A stretch of 64,000 nucleotides of DNA from Pseudonocardia halophobica. Its GTDB lineage: Bacteria; Actinomycetota; Actinomycetes; Mycobacteriales; Pseudonocardiaceae. Every line of letters begins with the position of its first letter. Positions within the stretch are counted from its first letter, which is position 1. Positions 23,405 through 30,925 of this stretch are shown here, one piece after another. A program made the position numbers and the translations under genes. The stretch lies in the NCBI RefSeq assembly GCF_027922425.1, contig NZ_BSFQ01000040.1:1-64000 (forward strand), given 5' to 3'. Below the pieces are notes generated by a model, which saw nothing but the letters and a program-made list of their open reading frames with translations, was not told the origin of the DNA and did not search any database.

Positions 23405-24982
23405 TCAGGCCGCGGAGAAGATCATCGCCGGCCAGCCCGTCGCCCCGTCGGGCAGCACGTCGGCGCGCTGCTCGGTCTGCAGGTCGCCCAGGCCGTCCGT
23501 GGCCCGGGCGCGGACGGTGTGGCTGCCCGGACCCACCTCGACCGTGCCGCGCCACATCCGCCAGGTGTTCCCGCCGACCTCCGCGGCCAGCTGCGCCTCG
23601 GTCCACGGGCCGCCGTCGACGCTGATCTCGACCCGCGAGATGCCGCGCGGCTGGGACCAGGCGATGCCGGCGACGGTCACCCGTCCGGCCGGCACCTGCG
23701 AGAACCCGCGGGGCAGGTCGATGCGGCACTCCGTCTTGATCGGCCCGCGCTCGCCCCAGCCGCGCCGCACCCAGTAGGAGCCGCGGTCGGCGAACGAGGT
23801 CAGCTCGAGGTCGGTGACCCACTTGGTGGCCGAGACGTAGCCGTACAGCCCGGGCACGACCATCCGCACCGGGAAGCCGTGCTCGGCGGGCAGCGCCTCG
23901 CCGTTCATCCCCAGCGCCAGCAGCGCCCCGCGCCCCGGCTCGAGGACCACGCCGGTCGGGGTGCCGGCCGTCCAGCCGTCCGTGCTGGTGGAGAGGATCT
24001 GGTCGGCGCCGGGCAGCGGGCCCGCCTCGCGGAGCACGTCCGCGAGCTCGACGCCGACGAACCGGGCCGTCGAGACGAGGTCGCCGCCGACCTCGTTGGA
24101 CACGCAGGTCATCGTGATCGTCCGCTCGACGAGCGGGCGGGCGAACAGGTCGTCGACGGTCAGCGTGAGCTCCCGCGCGACGCGGCCGTGCACGCGGAGG
24201 CTCCAGTCCTCGGCGCGCAGCTGCGGCACCCGCAGGGCCGTGTCGATCCGGTAGAACTCCGGGTTCGGCGTGACGAACCGCGTGGTGCCCAGCTCGGCGG
24301 CGAAGTCCGTGCCGGGCGGCAGCGGGGCCTCGCGGACGACGGTCGCGGCGGCGAGCCGCTGGGTGAGCCGGGTCCGCGAGTCGACGGTCCCGCGCCCGAG
24401 GGCCACGCCCACCCCGCCGGCCGCCAGCGCACCGACCCCGACCGCGGCCGAGGCCCCGATCAGCACCGTCCGCCGCGGGAGCCCGCGCACGCCCGGCGCC
24501 GCGGGGGCCACCGCCGCGGCGAGGGCGAGCCGGTGCAGCGTGCGCACCACCCACAGGCCCGCCGCGGCCGCGGCGAGCGGCGCGACCAGGTCCGCCGGCG
24601 CGAACGCCGGACCGAGGACGACGGCGACGATCCCCGCCAGCCCGAGCACCCCGATCACGACCTGCGCCGGCACCGACGAGCGGCGCGACGCGAGCCCGGC
24701 GGCCACCGCGACCAGCAGCAGCACCACGGCCATCCCGGCGAGCAGCACCGGCTTGTCCGCGGTGCCGAAGGCCGACTTCGCGAACTCGACGACCGGCGGC
24801 GGCGCCAGGCGGACCACCGCGTCCCCGACCGCGAGATAGGGCGACGACGTGGGCGACAGCAGCCCGGCGGCGAGCTGGCCCACCCCGAGCGCCGCGCCCA
24901 CGGCGAGCACCGCGACCGCGGCGGCGACGGGACGCGACAGGACCGGGGCGGCGGGACGGGCGAGGGTGTGGCTCACGTCCAT
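23405..24982 (-). CDS. Membrane-anchored sulfite-oxidase-family molybdopterin oxidoreductase
   Basis: 525 residues. Residues 1-190 hold about five hydrophobic helices, the last near VLIGASAAVGVGALAAGGVGVALG. The periplasm-facing part is a molybdopterin (sulfite oxidase fold) domain with the Mo-coordinating Cys in TMTCVSNEVGGD, FVGVELADVLREAG, and FPVRMVVPGLYGYVSATKWVTDLEL. A Mo-cofactor dimerisation-like beta domain follows (VAGIAWSQPRGISRVEISVDGG). The substrate is unknown; a sulfoxide or sulfite-type reaction is inferred. Its neighbours are the fasciclin lipoprotein and the glutaredoxin-like gene. Confidence 0.88.
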   Translation of the reverse strand: MDVSHTLARPAAPVLSRPVAAAVAVLAVGAALGVGQLAAGLLSPTSSPYLAVGDAVVRLAPPPVVEFAKSAFGTADKPVLLAGMAVVLLLVAVAAGLASRRSSVPAQVVIGVLGLAGIVAVVLGPAFAPADLVAPLAAAAAGLWVVRTLHRLALAAAVAPAAPGVRGLPRRTVLIGASAAVGVGALAAGGVGVALGRGTVDSRTRLTQRLAAATVVREAPLPPGTDFAAELGTTRFVTPNPEFYRIDTALRVPQLRAEDWSLRVHGRVARELTLTVDDLFARPLVERTITMTCVSNEVGGDLVSTARFVGVELADVLREAGPLPGADQILSTSTDGWTAGTPTGVVLEPGRGALLALGMNGEALPAEHGFPVRMVVPGLYGYVSATKWVTDLELTSFADRGSYWVRRGWGERGPIKTECRIDLPRGFSQVPAGRVTVAGIAWSQPRGISRVEISVDGGPWTEAQLAAEVGGNTWRMWRGTVEVGPGSHTVRARATDGLGDLQTEQRADVLPDGATGWPAMIFSAA

Positions 24983-25022
24983 GGTTCGCCCCCGGGGCGG
25001 GTGGAGGTTCGGCCCGGTGCGG

Positions 25023-25262
25023 TCAGCGGGTGAGGGCGGTGCGGAACCGCTCCTCCTCCACCCGGTAGTAGCCGTGCTGCTTCCCGTCGATGAGGATCAC
25101 CGGGACCATGTCGCCGTACTCGGCGCGCAGCTCCGGGTCGGCGTCGACGTCCTCGGTGCGCCACTCCACGCCCAGCTCGCCGCAGATCCGCGCGACGTCC
25201 GCCTCGGCGACCTCGCACAGGTGGCAGTTCGCCCTGCTCAGCACGGTGACCGTCCGGCTCAT
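25023..25262 (-). CDS. Glutaredoxin-like protein (DUF836/thioredoxin fold)
   Basis: 79 residues. VTVLSRANCHLCEVAEADV contains a CxxC redox motif (CHLC) and is followed by EDVDADPELRAEYGDMVPVILIDG with the cis-Pro loop (MVPV), then KQHGYYRVEEERF. This is the small glutaredoxin-like family found upstream of the heme genes in mycobacteria. ATG 25262 overlaps the stop of the AMP-ligase gene (ATGA), so it is coupled. It may keep thiols reduced with mycothiol, but no partner is evident. Confidence 0.85.
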   Translation of the reverse strand: MSRTVTVLSRANCHLCEVAEADVARICGELGVEWRTEDVDADPELRAEYGDMVPVILIDGKQHGYYRVEEERFRTALTR

Positions 25263-26833
25263 GCCGTCCCCGTCCCCGCCAGCACCCGCCGGGCGATCTT
25301 GCCCGTCGGCGTGCGCGGCAGCTCGTCGACGAACGCGATCACGGTGGGCCGCTTGAAGCGGGCCAGCCGGGTCGCGCAGTACTCCCGGACGGACTCCTCG
25401 TCCGGGCTCGTGCCCGGCGCGGGCACGATCACGGCCTTGACGGCGGCGCCCGTCCGATCGTCCGGCACGCCGACGACCGCGACCTCGGCCACCTCGTCCA
25501 TCCCGGCGAGGACCTCCTCGACCTCGCGGGGGTAGACGTTGAACCCGTTGACGATGATGAGGTCCGTCGACCGGTCCACGAGGTGCAGGTCCCCGTCCGC
25601 GTCGAGGTAGCCGACGTCCGCGGTCCGGAACCAGCCCTCCGCGTCGGGCCCGCCCGCGCCGTCCGGCCAGTAGCCGGAGAAGAGGTTGGGGCCGCGCAGC
25701 GCGACCAGCCCGGTGTCCTCCTCCGGGTCGGAGAAGACGTCCGCGGTGTCGCCCTCCTCGCCCTCCTCGGCGGCGCGCCCGGCGAGCGGCTCGCCCTCGG
25801 CGTCGACCAGGCGCAGCTCGACGCCCGGGATCGGCCTGCCGACCGACCCCGGCTTGCTGTGCCCCGGGATGTTGCAGGTGACGACCGGGCCGGCCTCGGA
25901 CAGCCCGTAGCCCTCGAGCACCTCCGTCCCGGTGGCCTCGCGGAAGGCGGTGAGCCAGGCCGGCGGCAGCGGGGCGCCGCCGGAGGTGCAGATGCGCACC
26001 CCCTCGAGCGCGGAACGCAGGTCCTCGGCCGGGACGTCGAGCAGGGCGCGGTAGAGCGACGGGACGCCGGCCACCGCGCTGACCCGGTGGTCGCGCAGGA
26101 TCCGCGGGGTGGCGGCGGCGTCGAACCGCTCGGTGAGCACGGCGGTCGCGCCGGCCCAGCAGACCTGCAGGAGGCCGGCGGCCAGGCCGAAGCTGTGGAA
26201 GAGCGGCAGCGCCAGCAGGACCCGGTCGGCCGGGGTGACGGGCGCGGGTCGCAGCGCGGCGGTCTGCGCCCGGTTGGCCAGCAGCGCGCGGTGCGACAGC
26301 TGCACGCCGCGCGGGCGGCCGGTGGTGCCGGACGTGTAGATGAGGAGCGCGATCGCCTCGCCGCCCGGCGCCTCGGGCACCGGGGCGCCGGGCGCCTCCG
26401 GCTCGGCGGGCGGCGGCGCGAGCACCGGCACGCCGGCCTCCCGGGCGACGTCGGCCGCGACCCCCGCGTCGGCGACGACGGCGGCGGGCGGGGCGACGTC
26501 GAGGACCACGGCGACCTCGCGGGCCACCGACCGCTGGCCGACGGGGACGGCGATCGCCCCGGCACGCAGCACGCCGAACAGGGCGACGCAGAAGCCGGCA
26601 CCGTTGGGCAGCACGAGCACGACCCGGTCCCCGGGGCCGATCCCGGCGGCGGCGAGCCGCGCGGCCTCCGCGTCGGCGGCGGCGTCGAGCTCCGCCCAGG
26701 TCAGCGTGCGCCCGGCGGTGACGTCGACGACCGCGGGCTGGCCGGGCTCGCGGCGCGCCGCCCGCCGGACCAGCTCACCCAGGTGCTCGACGTCGGGCCC
26801 GGGGCCGGGGCCCCGGGTGGTGGAAGGCTGCAC
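25259..26833 (-). CDS. AMP-dependent acyl-CoA synthetase/ligase
   Basis: 524 residues. An ANL adenylating enzyme with the phosphate loop LLIYTSGTTGRPRGVQLSH, LEGYGLSEAGPVVTCN, GWFRTADVGYLDADGDLHLVDRSTDLIIVNGFNVYPREVEEVL, and the C-terminal catalytic Lys in PRTPTGKIARRVL. It resembles fatty-acid or aromatic-acid CoA ligases; the substrate cannot be fixed. There is an acidic insertion (EEGEEGDTADVFSDPEEDTG, about residues 350-370) that is unusual for the family. GTG 26833 is preferred over the in-frame ATG at 26872. It is divergent from bldN. Confidence 0.85.
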   Translation of the reverse strand: MQPSTTRGPGPGPDVEHLGELVRRAARREPGQPAVVDVTAGRTLTWAELDAAADAEAARLAAAGIGPGDRVVLVLPNGAGFCVALFGVLRAGAIAVPVGQRSVAREVAVVLDVAPPAAVVADAGVAADVAREAGVPVLAPPPAEPEAPGAPVPEAPGGEAIALLIYTSGTTGRPRGVQLSHRALLANRAQTAALRPAPVTPADRVLLALPLFHSFGLAAGLLQVCWAGATAVLTERFDAAATPRILRDHRVSAVAGVPSLYRALLDVPAEDLRSALEGVRICTSGGAPLPPAWLTAFREATGTEVLEGYGLSEAGPVVTCNIPGHSKPGSVGRPIPGVELRLVDAEGEPLAGRAAEEGEEGDTADVFSDPEEDTGLVALRGPNLFSGYWPDGAGGPDAEGWFRTADVGYLDADGDLHLVDRSTDLIIVNGFNVYPREVEEVLAGMDEVAEVAVVGVPDDRTGAAVKAVIVPAPGTSPDEESVREYCATRLARFKRPTVIAFVDELPRTPTGKIARRVLAGTGTA

Positions 26834-26971
26834 GCGCCGAGTCTGGCAGACGGCGCGGCCGCCCTCGCGCATGACGTGAAGTCCGGCCGAGCGCAACCCC
26901 CGTGCGCCCGGCGGCAGGTCGACACGCCGTCACGCGGCGCGTCGACCGAACACGCTGCGCCACGACCACGT

Positions 26972-26984
26972 TGACCGCGCGTGA
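26972..26984. promoter_or_regulatory. Possible BldD-like box upstream of bldN
   Basis: TGACCGCGCGTGA resembles the BldD consensus TnACnCWGnGTnA, with mismatches at two central positions. It lies in the 360-bp divergent region 26834-27193. Streptomyces bldN is a known BldD target, but the match here is modest. Confidence 0.25.
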
Positions 26985-27050
26985 CCGTCCGCTCACCGGA
27001 TAAGGCATTCGGCGAGCGGTGGCACCCGTCTGGGCGCCGAGCGGCTGCCC

Positions 27051-27056
27051 TAGAGT
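27051..27056 (+). promoter_or_regulatory. Candidate -10 of bldN
   Basis: TAGAGT fits the actinobacterial -10 (TANNNT). Transcription would start near 27063, leaving about 60 nt before the short upstream ORF. No clear -35 is visible. Confidence 0.4.
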
Positions 27057-27122
27057 CCGCCCCCACAACCTGCCAACGCCGGACCGCCGGGTTCGGCACG
27101 AGTTCTCACCCAAGGGAGTGGC

Positions 27123-27197
27123 ATGCAGCCTGTTGCCAGCGCACCGCGGGTCCTCCCGCGCTGCCCTGTCCGACACCGGGTGCACCGGGCTTCATGA
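27123..27197 (+). CDS. 24-codon upstream ORF coupled to bldN (candidate leader peptide)
   Basis: ATG 27123 follows AAGGGAG (27112-27118) and encodes 24 residues starting MQPVASAPRVLPRCPVRHRV. Its TGA (27195-27197) overlaps the bldN ATG at 27194 as ATGA. The bldN start itself has no ribosome site, so bldN translation would depend on ribosomes ending this ORF. The peptide is Arg- and Pro-rich and resembles nothing known. Coupling is an inference from the layout. Confidence 0.45.
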   Translation: MQPVASAPRVLPRCPVRHRVHRAS

Positions 27198-28117
27198 CCT
27201 CCTCGATGCGTCCCGACGGGCTGCTCCCCACGGAGCGGTTCGGGCCCTCGCACCCGACCGGTGCGGACCCGGCCCCCTCCTCCTGGTCGGACCTGCCCCG
27301 GCAGGCCCGGTCCGTCGGCTCCACGACCCACCGCCCGGCACCCGCCGCTCCCCCGTCCGCGCCCGACCCGACCGCCCCGGCCGACGGCCGGACCCCGGAC
27401 GGCCGGCCGACCCGACAGCAGGCGCCCGTGACAGCTCCCCCCGTCGCCCGTCCCCACGCCGTCCCGCCGCCGGCGGGACCACCGCCGTCGGGTCCCCCCG
27501 TGGGCCCGCCGCCGCGCCCGGCCGAGCCCGCGCCGGAGGCGGCCGAGCCGCGCCCGGACGCCGAGCCGGACGGCGGCGGCTCCTGGACCCTGGTCAAGGC
27601 CTGCCAGGCCGGCGACCAGAACGCCTTCAAGGAGCTGTACGCGCGCTACCACGAGGTCGTCTTCCGGTACGTGCTGTTCCGGCTCGGCGACCGCACGCTG
27701 GCCGAGGACCTCACCCAGGAGACGTTCCTGCGCGCGCTGCGCCGGATCGGCTCGGTGAGCTACCAGGGCCGGGACATCGGCGCCTGGTTCGTCACGATCG
27801 CGCGCAACCTGATCTTCGACCACGTCAAGTCCAGCCGGTACCGGCTCGAGTCGACGACCGCCGACATGGTCGAGCACTCCCCCAGCACGCACGGGCCGGA
27901 GCAGCAGGTCATCGAGAACGCCACGAACTCCGAGCTGCTCAAGGCGATCGAGAAGCTCAACCCCGACCAGCAGGACTGCATCCGCATGCGGTTCCTGCAG
28001 GGGCTGTCGGTCGCCGAGACCGCGCAGCGGATGAACCGGGCCGAGGGGGCCGTGAAGGCGCTGCAGCACCGCGCCGTCCGCCGCCTGGCGCAGCTCCTCC
28101 CCGAGGGGTTGCGGTGA
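27194..28117 (+). CDS. bldN: ECF-type RNA polymerase sigma factor, BldN
   Basis: 307 residues. About 125 N-terminal residues are a disordered Pro/Ala-rich extension, comparable to the removable pro-sequence of Streptomyces BldN. Region 2 follows (DQNAFKELYARYHEVVFRYVLFRL, LAEDLTQETFLRALRRI, DIGAWFVTIARNLIFDHVK), then region 4 (LLKAIEKLNPDQQDCIRMRFLQGLSVAETAQRMNRAEGAVKALQHRAVRRL). In Streptomyces this sigma factor drives aerial mycelium genes (chaplins, bldM). Supporting evidence: the next gene is a DUF5667-type rsbN, the region between them carries a sigma-BldN-type promoter, and rex-hem genes lie nearby as in Streptomyces. An ATG at 27206 is an alternative start. Confidence 0.88.
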   Translation: MTSSMRPDGLLPTERFGPSHPTGADPAPSSWSDLPRQARSVGSTTHRPAPAAPPSAPDPTAPADGRTPDGRPTRQQAPVTAPPVARPHAVPPPAGPPPSGPPVGPPPRPAEPAPEAAEPRPDAEPDGGGSWTLVKACQAGDQNAFKELYARYHEVVFRYVLFRLGDRTLAEDLTQETFLRALRRIGSVSYQGRDIGAWFVTIARNLIFDHVKSSRYRLESTTADMVEHSPSTHGPEQQVIENATNSELLKAIEKLNPDQQDCIRMRFLQGLSVAETAQRMNRAEGAVKALQHRAVRRLAQLLPEGLR

Positions 28118-28199
28118 GCGGCGCCTATATCGCGAACTACATGCTTGTCGTTACGGATGCGACGAGTGAGCCACACCAAGCGGTGAACGGTCCTTGTGC

Positions 28200-28227
28200 C
28201 GTAACCGACGACCGCCCGTCTCGTTGT
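28200..28227 (+). promoter_or_regulatory. Sigma-BldN-type promoter upstream of rsbN
   Basis: CGTAAC (28200-28205), exactly 16 nt, then CGTTGT (28222-28227). The Streptomyces sigma-BldN consensus, from memory, is CGTAAC-N16-CGTTGA; only the last base differs. rsbN begins about 85-110 nt downstream. Confidence 0.72.
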
Positions 28228-28310
28228 GTGGGTGAACGTCGGCAGAGCGCGAGGTCCCGATCGGGCCGGACGCTGACGAACAGTGCAGGGATGCAGTGAG
28301 GACGGCGAAC

Positions 28311-29699
28311 ATGCCCGCGGGACGATGGGGCTCGGACGACGAGTGGTGGGGCGAGGAACAGCTCGACCCCCGATTCGCGCCGGACGACGATCTTGAGCAC
28401 GAGCTGGCCCTCGCGGCCGCGCTCGATCGCAGCCGTACCGACCTGAGCCCGGACGACGAGACCGCCGAGCGCATGCGCTCGAACTTCTTCGCCGCCCTGG
28501 AGAAGGAGTGGGGCGCGCCGGAGGAGTCCGCCACGGAGCGGACCACCCGGATCGACCCGGTCCCGGCGGACGCGCTGGAGCAGACCAGCGACCTCACCGC
28601 CGCGCTGCGGCCGGAGGGCCCCGAGGGCGCGACCCGCTCCGGTTCCTCCGGTGAGCGCACCGTGGCGGCCCCGTCCGCGGTGGGCGCCGGCCCCCGGCGG
28701 TCGAGGCGGGGCCCGCGGCACGTGCTGCCCACCGACCACCCGGACAACCCCGGCCGCGCCGGCGGGTCCCGCGGCCCGGGCGGGCGGCGGCCGAGCCTGC
28801 GCAAGCGGGTCGCCCTCGTCGGCGGCGCCGCCGCGCTCGCACTGGTCGCCCTCACCGGCGGCACGGCGATGATGAGCCGCGACGCGCTGCCGGGCGACAG
28901 CCTCTACGCGGTCAAGCTCGCGACCGAGTCCACCGGCACCGCGTTCACCTTCGGCGACGCGGCCAAGGCCCAGCGCCACCTCGACCTGGCCGCGACCCGG
29001 CTGGACGAGGTGCGGGCACTGCAGCAGGCCGTCCGCGCGCCGTCCGCCGACACCTACGAGTCCGCGCTCACCGCGTTCGACGACGCGGCCAGCGAGGGCT
29101 CGCGGATGATGCTGTCCGGCGCCCAGCCGCCGACCGACACCGGCCTCGGCGACCTCGACGCCTGGGCGCAGAAGCAGGCCCGGGCGATCGAGGCCCTGCG
29201 GACCTCCGGCGGCGAGATCCCGGGCGCCGACCGATCGGCGCGGCTGGTGGAGCGCATGTCCGAGCGGGCCGCGGCCCTGCAGGCCCGGATGGGCTGCAGC
29301 GAGGTCAGCGACGGCGTCGACGACCTCGGCCCGATCCCGGCCACCGGCCCCTGCGTCCCGGTCGCGTCGAACGCCGGCCAGGGCGGCGGCGCGGTCGACG
29401 AGCCGGTCCCGAACGGCAGCCCGCAGTCCGCGCGCACCAGCCCGGCCGCGCCGTCGGACAGCACCGGCCCGCAGCCGTCGGGCGACCCGAGCGCGACCGA
29501 GAACGGGCTGCTGCCGGACGGCGTCCTGCCCGGCACCGGCGACGCGGGTGCGACGAGCACCACGACGAGCGGCTCGGAGAAGTCCAGCAGCACGGAGCAG
29601 AGCTCGTCCGACGCACCGAGCGGCGGCGGGGGCGGGGTCCTGCCCCCGATCACGCTGCCGCCGCTGCTGCCCGGCCTCGGGCCGATCACCATCGGCTGA
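28311..29699 (+). CDS. rsbN: Anti-sigma factor RsbN-like, DUF5667 domain membrane protein
   Basis: 462 residues. The N-terminal 60 residues (LDPRFAPDDDLEHELALAAALDRSR...DDETAERMRSNFFAALEKEW) match the conserved start of DUF5667/RsbN-type proteins, thought to bind the sigma factor. One transmembrane helix (RVALVGGAAALALVALTGGTAMM, about residues 165-187) precedes an external DUF5667 domain (LPGDSLYAVKLATES... AQRHLDLAATRLDEV). The C-terminus is a Ser/Thr/Pro/Gly-rich tail. In Streptomyces RsbN inhibits sigma-BldN, and the identical gene order supports this here. ATG 28311 is chosen; GTG 28296 in frame is equally possible. Confidence 0.8.
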   Translation: MPAGRWGSDDEWWGEEQLDPRFAPDDDLEHELALAAALDRSRTDLSPDDETAERMRSNFFAALEKEWGAPEESATERTTRIDPVPADALEQTSDLTAALRPEGPEGATRSGSSGERTVAAPSAVGAGPRRSRRGPRHVLPTDHPDNPGRAGGSRGPGGRRPSLRKRVALVGGAAALALVALTGGTAMMSRDALPGDSLYAVKLATESTGTAFTFGDAAKAQRHLDLAATRLDEVRALQQAVRAPSADTYESALTAFDDAASEGSRMMLSGAQPPTDTGLGDLDAWAQKQARAIEALRTSGGEIPGADRSARLVERMSERAAALQARMGCSEVSDGVDDLGPIPATGPCVPVASNAGQGGGAVDEPVPNGSPQSARTSPAAPSDSTGPQPSGDPSATENGLLPDGVLPGTGDAGATSTTTSGSEKSSSTEQSSSDAPSGGGGGVLPPITLPPLLPGLGPITIG

Positions 29700-29724
29700 G
29701 CGGCGGACGGCCCGACGACGGAGC

Positions 29725-29755
29725 GGGGCCGCGCGGTGACACACCGTGCGGCCCC
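29725..29755 (+). terminator. Terminator of bldN-rsbN
   Basis: Arms GGGGCCGCGCGGTG (29725-29738) and CACCGTGCGGCCCC (29742-29755) pair over 14 bp with one G-U and a 3-nt loop, 25 nt after the stop. Confidence 0.7.
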
Positions 29756-29805
29756 GGTTCCGCGTCCGGAGGCCGTTTCGCGCCGGTACGGTCGGGGTCG
29801 CCCAG

Positions 29806-29820
29806 TAGGCTGGACGCGCG
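29806..29820 (+). promoter_or_regulatory. Leaderless promoter -10 of the HAD phosphatase gene
   Basis: TAGGCT (29806-29811) lies 9 nt before a GTG at 29821, so the long N-terminus may be real and the message leaderless. Confidence 0.45.
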
Positions 29821-30915
29821 GTGCCCGACCGGTCACGGACCGGTCGGACCGGCGGACGGATCGGCACGGCGGGCACGGACCGGCGCGAGCGCGGACCGGG
29901 AGGCCCCCAGGTGGTAGGACCCGAGGTGGTTGTGGAGCACGGTGAGCCGCAGGGTGCGGGCGGGGCGGACCGGAACGGCGCCGCCGACCCGCTTCGGAAC
30001 GGTGCCCACGGTGAGGTGGCGGGCGTCACCGAGACGACCGACGTGATCGAGGAGGCCACGGCCCTCGACCGCGCGCAGCGGGCGGGCGAGGCCGCCGCGG
30101 CCGCCGCCGTGGCCGCCGGTGAGCCCCCGCCGTCCGCGGCGGCCGACGTGGACCTCACCGCGGCCGCGTTCTTCGACGTCGACAACACGATGATGGTCGG
30201 CGCCTCGATCTTCCACTTCGCCCGCGGGCTGGCCGCCCGCAAGTTCTTCACCACCTCCGACCTCGCCGGCTTCGCCTGGCAGCAGCTCAAGTTCCGGATC
30301 GGCGGGCGCGAGGACAAGAACGGCATCGCCGGGCACCGGGACACCGCGCTGTCCTTCGTGGCGGGCCGCCCCGTCGACGAGGTCGTGTCGCTCGGCGAGG
30401 AGATCTACGACGAGCTGATGGCGGACCGGATCTGGGCCGGCACCCGCGCGCTCGCCCAGATGCACCTCGACGCCGGGCAGCGGGTCTGGCTGGTCACGGC
30501 GACGCCCGTCGAGCTGGCCCTGATCATCGCCCGGCGGCTCGGCCTGACCGGGGCGCTCGGCACGGTCGCCGAGAGCGTCGACGGGCACTACACCGGGCGG
30601 CTGGTCGGCGAGATCCTGCACGGCCCGGCGAAGGCCCATGCGGTGCGCGCGCTGGCGGCCACCGAGGGCCTGGACCTGCGGCGCTGCACCGCCTACTCGG
30701 ACTCGGTGAACGACGTGCCGATGCTGTCCGCGGTCGGCACCGCCGTGGCCGTCAACCCGGACTCCGAGCTGCGGGACGTCGCCAAGGACCGCGGGTGGCA
30801 GATCCGGGACTTCCGCAGCGGGCGCAAGGTGGCCCGGATCGGGGTGCCCTCGGTGCTGGGCGCCGGCGCGCTGGCCGGGGCGGTCGCCGCCGGCGTGGCG
30901 TACCGGCGGCGCTGA
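29821..30915 (+). CDS. HAD-IB family phosphatase (SerB1-like)
   Basis: 364 residues from GTG 29821; downstream in-frame GTGs near 29911 are alternatives. After about 108 disordered residues the HAD fold begins: AAFFDVDNTMMVGASIFHFARGL (nucleophile Asp in DVDNT), WLVTATPVELALIIARRLGL (motif II) and CTAYSDSVNDVPMLSAVG (motif IV, SDSxxD). A C-terminal hydrophobic segment (VPSVLGAGALAGAVAAGVAY) suggests membrane attachment. The family includes phosphoserine phosphatases and lipid phosphatases. The convergent neighbour is a 1-acylglycerol-phosphate-type acyltransferase, as in mycobacteria where this gene is called serB1, so a lipid substrate is plausible. Confidence 0.82.
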   Translation: MPDRSRTGRTGGRIGTAGTDRRERGPGGPQVVGPEVVVEHGEPQGAGGADRNGAADPLRNGAHGEVAGVTETTDVIEEATALDRAQRAGEAAAAAAVAAGEPPPSAAADVDLTAAAFFDVDNTMMVGASIFHFARGLAARKFFTTSDLAGFAWQQLKFRIGGREDKNGIAGHRDTALSFVAGRPVDEVVSLGEEIYDELMADRIWAGTRALAQMHLDAGQRVWLVTATPVELALIIARRLGLTGALGTVAESVDGHYTGRLVGEILHGPAKAHAVRALAATEGLDLRRCTAYSDSVNDVPMLSAVGTAVAVNPDSELRDVAKDRGWQIRDFRSGRKVARIGVPSVLGAGALAGAVAAGVAYRRR

Positions 30916-30925
30916 GCGCCCCGGC

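Noticed and set aside
28147..28170. Second CGTAAC on the minus strand between bldN and rsbN
   Set aside because: The sequence 16 nt downstream is GCGATA, not CGTTGA-like, and no gene follows on that strand.
29821..29910. Rejecting the N-terminal extension of the HAD phosphatase
   Set aside because: I considered starting at GTG 29911, but the TAGGCT element 9 nt before 29821 fits a leaderless start, so the longer form was kept with reservation.
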